Shown here one piece after another: positions 37,248 to 45,200 of a stretch of 64,000 nt of DNA. The position numbers and the translations under genes are program-made. The notes below the pieces were generated by a model that saw only the letters and a program-made list of their open reading frames with translations, searched no databases and had not been told where the DNA came from. Position 1 is the stretch's first letter. Each line of letters opens with the position of its first letter. Location: contig JAHDBD010000011.1 in NCBI GenBank assembly GCA_020630575.1, positions 1 through 64,000 of the forward strand, written 5' to 3'. The stretch comes from Bernardetia sp. (GTDB taxonomy: Bacteria > Bacteroidota > Bacteroidia > Cytophagales > Bernardetiaceae).

Positions 37248-38813
37248 ATGATAGAATTAGAAAGATTACTACATCATCTCTTAAACCAGTTTTTAGTTTA
37301 TACTCAAAATGCTCCTCTACTTTTTAATAGTGGTATTTTTTTGGTTCTTTTTCTTATTTTTTATGGTGGCTATATTATTCTTTACAAAAATGATTTGTTG
37401 AGAATTGTTTATGTTATTGCTTTTAGCTTTTTTTTCTATTACAAATCTAGTGGAGGATTTGTTTTTTTACTCGGTTTTTCTGCTCTTTTCAATTATCTGA
37501 GTGGTTTTTTGATAGATTCTTTTCAACTAAAACGCAACAGAAAAATAATACTTTGGATTAGTATTTTAGTAAATGTAGGCTTGCTTTTCTATTTCAAATA
37601 TACTTTTTTCTTTCTCAAAAACTGGAATGCAATTACTTCTCAAAATATTCAATTAGAATCTATTTTTCTTCCTATCGGAATATCTTTTTTTACATTTCAA
37701 GCTGTTAGTTATGTTGTTGATGTCTATAAGAAAGAAATTCCTGCCTGTCGAAACTTATTTGATTTTACTTTTTATCTTAGTTTTTTTCCTCAACTTGTGG
37801 CAGGTCCTATAGTTAGAGCAAAAGATTTTTTACCTCAAATTCGCCAAAAATTAGAATTTGATTCGGTTACCTTAGGTTGGGGACTTTTTTGGATTTTGAA
37901 AGGACTCTTTAAGAAAGCTGTTTTGGCTGATTATTTGGCTCAATATGTAGATTTGATTTATTCGAATGAAGCAGGTTACACAGGATTTGAACATCTTTTG
38001 GCAATGTATGGCTATACCATTCAGATTTATTGTGATTTTTCGGGTTATTCGGATATGGCAATCGGACTTGCTATGTTGATGGGATATGAGCTTTGTATCA
38101 ATTTTGACCGTCCATATTTGGCTACTTCCATTACAGAGTTTTGGAGACGTTGGCATATTTCACTTTCCACTTGGCTGCGTGATTATATTTATATTCCTTT
38201 AGGTGGAAATCGTCATGGCATTTTGAGAATGTATATGGCTCTTATGGCGACAATGTTGATTGGTGGTTTTTGGCATGGTGCAGATTGGAAATTTGTTTTT
38301 TGGGGAGCTATGCATGGAGTGGGTTTAGTTGTTCATAAACTTTACTTGACACTTGTTTTAGAATTTAAGAAAAATAATTCAGATGATTATAAAACAATTA
38401 ATAATCAGAAAATAGGATTTTTGAAGAAAACAATTCTTTCTACTTCTGATAATTTATTTAATTCATTAAAAAATAGTATTGGATGGATTATAACATTTCA
38501 TTTTGTAGCTTTTTTGTGGGTCTTTTTTAGAGCTGAGAGTTTTGAAAAAGCGTGGTTTTCTATCAAGAAAATACTAACAACAACAGATTTTGATTATGCA
38601 CTTCCTTTTTGGGAAACTCGTCCTTTATTTATTGTAATGCTTGTTCTAGGATTAGTTGCACATTTTAGTTCAAAATTATCGTATCAAAACTTAGGAAATT
38701 ATTTTGCTTCACTTCCCTTTTGGGCAAAAGCTATGTGTTTTTTGATTGTCATTCAGATTATTTTACAGACACAATCAGAAGGCGTACAGCCGTTTATTTA
38801 TTTTCAGTTTTGA
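37248..38813 (+). CDS. MBOAT family O-acyltransferase
   Basis: This 521-residue polytopic membrane protein has about ten to twelve helices. The signature of AlgI/DltB-type acyltransferases is present: FLPIGISFFTFQAVSYVVDVY, FFPQLVAGPIVRAKDFLPQ, EFWRRWHISLSTWLRDYIYIPLGG and the catalytic-His region GGFWHGADWKFVFWGAMHG. It probably moves acyl (acetyl) groups across the inner membrane onto an exported polymer. No partner esterase or polysaccharide genes are adjacent, so the acceptor is unknown. Its stop codon lies in the first bases of a REP palindrome. Confidence 0.92.
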   Translation: MIELERLLHHLLNQFLVYTQNAPLLFNSGIFLVLFLIFYGGYIILYKNDLLRIVYVIAFSFFFYYKSSGGFVFLLGFSALFNYLSGFLIDSFQLKRNRKIILWISILVNVGLLFYFKYTFFFLKNWNAITSQNIQLESIFLPIGISFFTFQAVSYVVDVYKKEIPACRNLFDFTFYLSFFPQLVAGPIVRAKDFLPQIRQKLEFDSVTLGWGLFWILKGLFKKAVLADYLAQYVDLIYSNEAGYTGFEHLLAMYGYTIQIYCDFSGYSDMAIGLAMLMGYELCINFDRPYLATSITEFWRRWHISLSTWLRDYIYIPLGGNRHGILRMYMALMATMLIGGFWHGADWKFVFWGAMHGVGLVVHKLYLTLVLEFKKNNSDDYKTINNQKIGFLKKTILSTSDNLFNSLKNSIGWIITFHFVAFLWVFFRAESFEKAWFSIKKILTTTDFDYALPFWETRPLFIVMLVLGLVAHFSSKLSYQNLGNYFASLPFWAKAMCFLIVIQIILQTQSEGVQPFIYFQF

Positions 38814-38855
38814 TTTTTCATTTCTGGTTCACGCTTGAACCAGAAATGAAAAATC
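38812..38855. repeat. Palindrome upstream of the RAYT gene
   Basis: Two perfect 20-base arms (38812-38831 and 38836-38855) with a four-base loop. The inner part, GGTTCA-CGCT-TGAACC, shares the TTGAACCAG tail of the REP copies. An additional half-site CTTGAACCAG follows at 38858. Confidence 0.8.
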
Positions 38856-38897
38856 CCTTGAACCAGTTATATAAAACCATTATCAAATCAATATAAT

Positions 38898-39422
38898 ATG
38901 CGTCGAATCACTCATTCTGGTTGTTATAATTTTATTACGCTAACAATTGTAAATTGGATTGATATTTTCACACGTATTGAATACAAAGATTTTATAATTA
39001 AGAGTTTAAAGCATTGTCAAAAAAATAAAGGATTAGAAATTTATGCTTATGTTATCATGACGAATCATTTGCATTTGGTAGTCAGAGATACACATATTCC
39101 ATTATCTGATATTTTGCGTGACTTTAAAAGTTATACTTCAAAAGAGCTTTTTAGAATGATAAATCTAAATGAAAAAGAAAGTAGAAAAATTTGGCTACTC
39201 CGACTATTTGCAGAAGCAGGAAAAGAAAACCCTTTAAACTTAAATCATCAAATTTGGCAAAATGGAAGTTATCCTGTCGCACTAATTGGAAACAATATCA
39301 TTCAACAAAAAATAAATTATACACATCAAAATCCAGTAAAAGCTGGATTTGTAGATGATGCCAGTAAATACTTTTATAGTAGTGCAAACACTTTAAGTCC
39401 TTTAGAGATAATAAAATTTTAA
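38898..39422 (+). CDS. REP-associated tyrosine transposase (RAYT)
   Basis: The 174-residue protein has the Y1-transposase fold of the RAYT (TnpA-REP) family. It shows YNFITLTIVNWIDIF, the metal-binding HxH in YVIMTNHLHLVV, FKSYTSKEL, and the catalytic-tyrosine helix QKINYTHQNPVKAGFV. Unlike IS200 TnpA, RAYTs are single-copy domesticated enzymes that act on REP palindromes. The gene is flanked on both sides by such palindromes (38812, 39429, 39495, 39531), and related copies occur in the sulfur operon. It is complete and in frame, so probably active. Confidence 0.88.
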   Translation: MRRITHSGCYNFITLTIVNWIDIFTRIEYKDFIIKSLKHCQKNKGLEIYAYVIMTNHLHLVVRDTHIPLSDILRDFKSYTSKELFRMINLNEKESRKIWLLRLFAEAGKENPLNLNHQIWQNGSYPVALIGNNIIQQKINYTHQNPVKAGFVDDASKYFYSSANTLSPLEIIKF

Positions 39423-39428
39423 GTACAT

Positions 39429-39460
39429 CACTAGTTCAAGCGTCGACGCTTGAACTAGTG
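39429..39460. repeat. REP-type perfect palindrome (32 bp)
   Basis: Two 16-base arms centred on GTCGAC; core TTCAAGCGTCGACGCTTGAA as at 2521, 10076 and 11050. It lies directly downstream of the RAYT stop codon. A lone CTTGAACCAG half-site follows at 39464. Confidence 0.85.
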
Positions 39461-39494
39461 CTACTTGAACCAGTATTAATCTGTAAAGTAAAAT

Positions 39495-39514
39495 TTCAAG
39501 CGATAACGCTTGAA
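39495..39514. repeat. REP-type palindrome, ATAA loop
   Basis: TTCAAGCG and CGCTTGAA around ATAA, same arms as the other copies with a different centre. Confidence 0.78.
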
Positions 39515-39530
39515 TTAGTTATTAATCTCT

Positions 39531-39554
39531 AGTTTAAGCGTCCTCGCTTAAACT
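39531..39554. repeat. REP-type palindrome, TCCT loop
   Basis: AGTTTAAGCG and CGCTTAAACT around TCCT, a compensated variant (C to T with matching G to A) of the CAAGCG stem, 24 bases before the chorismate synthase start. Confidence 0.78.
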
Positions 39555-39578
39555 TATGTACCACAAAAAAACAAAGTT

Positions 39579-40667
39579 TTGAATACATTCGGACATATTT
39601 TTAGAATTACCACTTTTGGAGAATCTCACGGCGAAGGCATAGGTGTTGTCATAGATGGCTGTCCTGCTGGTTTGGAGATAAATTTGGATTTTTTGGCAAG
39701 TGAAATGAAACGCAGAAAACCTGGGCAATCCAAAATAACAACTCCTCGCAAAGAAAAAGATGACCTACAAATTTTATCAGGAATCTTTGAAGGGAAAAGC
39801 ACTGGAACACCTTTAGCTATTTTTATTCCTAATCAAGACCAAAAAAGTGGTGATTATTCACATATTGCTACAAAGTTTCGTCCTTCTCATGCAGATTATA
39901 CCTACCAACAAAAATATGGAAACCGAGATTATAGGGGTGGGGGAAGAAGCTCAGCAAGAGAAACGGCTGCACGAGTAGCAGCAGGAGCAATCGCAAAATT
40001 ATTCTTAAAATCAAAAGGAATTTCTATTCAGGGCTATGTCTCTCAAGTGGGAAACATTACATTGCAAAAAGAATACTCAGAATTGGATTTTTCTAAGTAT
40101 AATCAAAATAAAGAAAACATTATTCGCTGTCCAGATGAAGAAACAGCAGAAAAAATGATTGATTTGATAGAAAAAGTCAAAAATGAAGGTGATACAATCG
40201 GTGGAGTTGTTTCTTGTGTATTAGAAAATGTTCCTGTCGGTTTGGGAGAACCTGTTTTTGACAAACTACATGCCGAACTAGGAAAAGCAATGCTGAGTAT
40301 AAATGCTGTAAAAGGATTTGAGTACGGAAGTGGCTTTGAAGGCGTAACACTCAAAGGTTCAGAACATAATGACGAGTTTTATACCGATGAAAACGGAAAA
40401 GTTCGTACAAAAACAAATCATTCAGGAGGAATACAAGGAGGAATCAGTAATGGCGAAGATATTTATTTCAAAGTTGCTTTTAAGCCTGTCGCTACTCTGA
40501 TGCAAGACCAAGAAAGTGTTGATACAGAAGGAAATAAGGTGGTGGTTTCTGGAAAAGGAAGACACGACCCTTGTGTAGTTCCTAGAGCTGTTCCGATTGT
40601 GGAAGCGATGGCTGCCCTTGTAATTGCTGATTTTTACTTACGTCAGAAAGTGGCGAATAACATGTAA
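39579..40667 (+). CDS. aroC: Chorismate synthase
   Basis: It converts EPSP to chorismate, the last common step of aromatic amino acid synthesis, using reduced FMN. The 362 residues carry the signatures [52 protein letters not shown] and [18 protein letters not shown]. The frame starts at TTG 39579 (MNTFGHIF): the family normally has two or three residues before this motif and no in-frame ATG exists upstream. An ATG at 39556 starts an eight-codon frame in another phase whose TGA overlaps the TTG. REP palindromes occupy the region where a promoter would be expected. Confidence 0.94.
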   Translation: MNTFGHIFRITTFGESHGEGIGVVIDGCPAGLEINLDFLASEMKRRKPGQSKITTPRKEKDDLQILSGIFEGKSTGTPLAIFIPNQDQKSGDYSHIATKFRPSHADYTYQQKYGNRDYRGGGRSSARETAARVAAGAIAKLFLKSKGISIQGYVSQVGNITLQKEYSELDFSKYNQNKENIIRCPDEETAEKMIDLIEKVKNEGDTIGGVVSCVLENVPVGLGEPVFDKLHAELGKAMLSINAVKGFEYGSGFEGVTLKGSEHNDEFYTDENGKVRTKTNHSGGIQGGISNGEDIYFKVAFKPVATLMQDQESVDTEGNKVVVSGKGRHDPCVVPRAVPIVEAMAALVIADFYLRQKVANNM

Positions 40668-40672
40668 AGAAT

Positions 40673-40730
40673 AATTACGAATTACGTATATGATGTAACC
40701 TACTAATTATATTCGTAATTCGTAATTTTT
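40673..40730. terminator. Bidirectional terminator
   Basis: AATTACGAATTACG pairs perfectly with CGTAATTCGTAATT, followed by a T-run, between the convergent aroC and arginase genes. Confidence 0.8.
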
Positions 40731-40746
40731 AATTCATAATTATTCC

Positions 40747-41802
40747 TTATTCTTCTTCTTCAGCAATTTCCTCTGCTATCGTTCTAAAATATCCTTCTAA
40801 TTCAGATGGATTGCGTGGATGTTGTGTATCCAATTTTTGACGAGTAGAGCTTTCTCTTGATTCAGAAAGGCTATCAGTTACGTATTCCAAAATATCAAAT
40901 GCTTCTTCTGCCATTGCATTTTCCCAGTCTAAAGTAGGGTTTACTTCTACCATTTCCCACGCACAAACTTTATCATTACTTATCAAAATTGAGTTGAGTT
41001 GTTTGGCTTGTTCTACACTAAGTCCATTTTCAACTGGTGTTCCTGTTCCTTCTGATATTTTTGGGTCAAGACTATCGACATCAAACGAAATATAAATCAA
41101 ATCACAATGTCCTAAATGCTCCAAAACTTCGCTAGAAATCTGTTCTACACCCTTTGAATTAACTTCTGAAGTAGGAAAATTACGAATTCCATATTTATTC
41201 ATCAAAAACTCTTCTTCTTCTTCTACATCTCTAACTGAAACAAAAACAATGTCTTGAGGAAGAACATTTTGTCCGTTTCCTCCAATATGTTTGAGTTTGT
41301 TCCACCACTTTACAGTATCTTTATGTGGATCATTCCTACGGGATTCTTTGTTATCTTCTCCTGTAGCAATTGCCAAAGGCATTCCATGAATATTTCCAGA
41401 AGGAGTAGTATAAGGTGAGTGTAAATCTGCGTGTGCATCTATCCAAATTACACCTAGTCTTTTGTCAGGATAAGCTAGTTTAATTCCTGCTATCGAACCT
41501 GCTGCTGTAGAATGGTCGCCAGCCAAAATCAATGGAAAGTAACCATCTTCGATGGCATCTCTTACAGCTTCACAAGTTCTACGTTCTACTTTATAGACCG
41601 AATCTACATGTTTTGCATGGTCATAAGGCGTAGATTCAAAAAGAGCATCATTTTCAGTTTCTACCTCTGCAATATCAAAACGAATAAAATAATCGCTTCC
41701 TTTATCCAAACAAGCTGTTTTGAGTGCATCTACACCCATACTTGCGCCTCGTGTTCCTGCTCCTAATTCTGAACGTACTTCAATAAGTTTTATAAAATCC
41801 AT
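40747..41802 (-). CDS. Arginase-family ureohydrolase
   Basis: The 351-residue protein carries the binuclear manganese motifs: LILAGDHSTAAGSI, VIWIDAHADLHSP and YISFDVDSLDP, plus GTPVENGLSVEQ. It probably hydrolyses arginine to ornithine and urea, though agmatinase or formiminoglutamase activity cannot be excluded. The N terminus KLIEVRSELGAGTRGASMGVDAL resembles true arginases. An extra C-terminal tail of acidic residues is present. Transcribed alone; a long 485-base gap lies upstream. Confidence 0.88.
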   Translation of the reverse strand: MDFIKLIEVRSELGAGTRGASMGVDALKTACLDKGSDYFIRFDIAEVETENDALFESTPYDHAKHVDSVYKVERRTCEAVRDAIEDGYFPLILAGDHSTAAGSIAGIKLAYPDKRLGVIWIDAHADLHSPYTTPSGNIHGMPLAIATGEDNKESRRNDPHKDTVKWWNKLKHIGGNGQNVLPQDIVFVSVRDVEEEEEFLMNKYGIRNFPTSEVNSKGVEQISSEVLEHLGHCDLIYISFDVDSLDPKISEGTGTPVENGLSVEQAKQLNSILISNDKVCAWEMVEVNPTLDWENAMAEEAFDILEYVTDSLSESRESSTRQKLDTQHPRNPSELEGYFRTIAEEIAEEEE

Positions 41803-42288
41803 ATAATTTTTGTATTGATAAAATTTGTGTCCTGTATTTATGTGTTATTTTCAAGTTATAGTTTCATTTAATTGACAATTGTGTATAAAATAATCAACAA
41901 TTAAATAAAACGATTCTGAAAGTTTGAAATATAGGAAATTCAAATTCAAAATGCTATTTCCTCAATAAATTTTGAGTATAAATGAAGGCAAAAAGTGCCT
42001 ATTTTTTTCATTTTGCAAAAGTAATCAAAATCCCCTAAAGAAAACATTTATAAAATCTGATTCTTCAGAAAAAAATAATTGCATTTTTGCCATAGAAAAA
42101 AATAAACTTTCCTTTTATTTCGCTAATCCTTACTTATTTCAAAAATAAAAATGTACCTTTGTGTCTACAAATCCCCTCTATTACTATTTATTCTATTTCT
42201 ACACAGAATTATTCAGAATTTATCAATTACCTTCTCAATCCCAAGAATAGTAGTTTTTAATTTCATAATTCGCAATTGAATTTCTTTG
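41803..42288. promoter_or_regulatory. Intergenic region with hairpin and divergent promoters
   Basis: No gene is seen. A small hairpin AGGCA/TGCCT with a following T-run (41986-42008) looks like a plus-strand terminator. CAAAAGTA at 42016-42023 is a minus-strand -7 box (TACTTTTG) suited to the arginase gene. TACCTTTG at 42154-42161 is a plus-strand -7 box for the delta-60 protein gene, leaving a leader of about 120 bases. Confidence 0.5.
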
Positions 42289-45200
42289 ATGACAAAATCA
42301 TATTCTAATCTTCGCAGCCTACTTTTTGTATGTGCTGTTTTTTTGTTGAGTAATTTTTACTCTTTCTCTGCTTTTGGGCAGTGTAATCCAGCAGCAAATG
42401 ATCCTAGTTTTAATCCTGATGATGTAGGATTTGGAAATATCAGAGGTACTAATGATATAGCTAATAGTGCTGTTAAACAGCTTGATGGTAAAGTCATCAT
42501 TGGAGGTAAATTTACTAAGTACAATCTTAATAATGTAAATAAGCTAGTAAGGATATTTCCAAATGGAGATATTGATACTTCTTTTGATACAGATGGGGTT
42601 GGATTTGGTGTTGATGCTTATATCAATGATATGGCATTACAGAGTGATGGTAAAGTAATTGCAGTTGGAGTAGGTAATTTTGGAAATATAAGTGGAGTTC
42701 CAGTTGTATCAATAATAAGACTTAACCCTGATGGAAGTAGAGATACTTCTTTTGATACAGGTACTGGCTTTTTTGAAGCAACTTCTAACTTTATATCAGT
42801 TGAGTATGTCAAAATACAATCAGATGGCAAAATATTACTTTCAGGAATTTTTAATTTTTATAATGGAACTCCAGTAAGTAATTTTATACGTCTTAATTCT
42901 GATGGTACTTTAGATACTTCTTTTGTACCTCCTAATACTATATCTTTTGTAGATGCCATAGAAGTATTAGATAATGATCAAATATTAGTAACAACATCAC
43001 CATTTGTAGGTGGGCAGTTTTCTTTTAAACTACTTAGATTAAACCAAAATGGAGATCAAGACAACACATTTGTTGCTGCTGAATTTGATAGTTTTACAAG
43101 TGTAATAACGAAGGCTCCAAACGGAAAAATATTAGTAGGGGGGAGATTTACATCTTATGATGGTTATGCATCTAGAGGAATAGTCAGATTAGAAGGAGAT
43201 GGAACAGTAGACAATAGTTTTATTTCAGGAGTTTTGCCAACTAGCTCTACACCTTCTCCTAATGTTGATAATATAATAATCAATCAAGACAACGATATAA
43301 CTATTGCAGGCTCATTTGATAATTATATGGGGGCTTCATTGCTACATAGTCGCCAATATGCACGTCTTAACCCTGATGGAACTTTAGATTATTTACATGA
43401 TTCTAATTTCATATCATTTGAAGGAGGGAATGCTAGAAGTATGATTGAGCTAGAACAAGGTAGAATGTTAGTAGTGGGAGATTTGGGGACTACTTTTGAT
43501 AGGTCATTTTTAGGTATCGCTGATTTTGATAATGTTATGATTATTAATAGAAATGGCAAAGATGATAAAAGTTTTAATATTCTTACAGGAATAGACACAG
43601 AGCCAGAAGATGTTATTGTGGTAGGTAATCAAATTTATATAGCAGGAAATATTAATTATTATAACGGCAAATCTGTTAGGGGGATAGCTAAACTTAACTT
43701 AAATGGGGAGTTAGATACTACTTATACTCCTATTCCTATGATAGACCCTATATCACAAATAGCACTTAGCCCTAGTAGGAATAGACTACTAATCAAAATA
43801 GGTGGTTTTTACTATGGAAATCCTACTTCTCAAATAATGAAAATTAATTTAGATGGAACTATAGATAATTCTTTTTCTAATACACTCAATAGTCCTCAAG
43901 AATTTACCTTTCAAAATGACGGAAAAATTTTAATATCAGGGGAATATAGTACAGGTCTTGATCCTAATTATTTATATCGATTAAATGAAAATGGAAGTAG
44001 AGATTATTCTTTTGTTTCAGGTTCTGGTTTTAACAATTTAGTAACTGTAATAAAACAACAAAATGATGGAAAAATACTTGTAGGAGGTTATTTTTCATCT
44101 TATAAGAATATTCCTGTGCGTAACTTAGTTAGATTACTTCCTAATGGAGATTTAGACACTAGTTTTGATATTGGTACTGGTTTTAATGAGTTTATTGGGG
44201 ATGTGGTAGTACAGAATGATGGAAAAATAATAGTCGCAGGAAGATTCACTACATTTAATTCTCAACCAAAAGGAAAAATAATTAGACTAAATTCTGATGG
44301 TTCTTTAGATAATACTTTTAATATAGGCACAGGATTTCATCTTGGTACCATAATTAATGTTGTTTTACAGAGTAATGGCAAAATATTATTTAATGCTCCT
44401 TCAAATAGTTTAAACGGCAATCCAGTTTCTAGTGGTAGCTTGATGCGTCTTAATGTTGATGGTAGTATTGATTATTCTTTTGTTACAGACACAGGAGTTA
44501 ATAATATAGTTGAGCAAGAAGATGGAAAATTAATTTTAGTTGGTGATTTCAGTAGTATCAATGGAGTAGGAAGAAATGGTATTGCACGTATAGTAGGAGA
44601 TAATATTTTTGAGCCAACCAATAATACTGATTTTGATGACCAATTTGATGTTTGTCCTAATACAACTACTACTTTAGAGGTATTCAATTCTGGCACAGCC
44701 TATTGGTATGATTCTCCAATGAGTACAACGTCTATTCATACAGGAAGTTCATTCACAACACCTATTCTCACAGCTGATTCTACCTATTTTTATGTTCAAG
44801 ATTCAGTAGCAGGTTGTGGAAGCAGTTCTAGGTTAGAAATGCTTGTGGTTACTTCACAAAGATTACGAGCAAATGCTCAAGATTATACAGCTTACTTGGA
44901 TAGTATGGGTAATGTAGAAATTAGTGCTATTCAATTAGATAGTTTGAGTCGCCCAGCTTGTAATGATTCGATTGTTTCTTATACTTTTAGAGATACAGGA
45001 TTAGAAACTCGTTCTTATTCATGTGCTGATAGTAATGTTGTACATGAAATTTGGTTACAAATTACAGACAACAACGGAAATATTGATACAGCACAAGCAT
45101 TTATTCAAGTCAAAGATACAATTGCACCAGCAGTTCAAACTCAACCTTTTGCTATTTCATTAGCTACAAGCACTTCTGTTGTAACGATTAATGCAAGAGA

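Noticed and set aside
39429..39554. Clustered palindromes downstream of the RAYT gene as a CRISPR array
   Set aside because: The units are themselves palindromes with differing centres and irregular short gaps, as expected of REP clusters.
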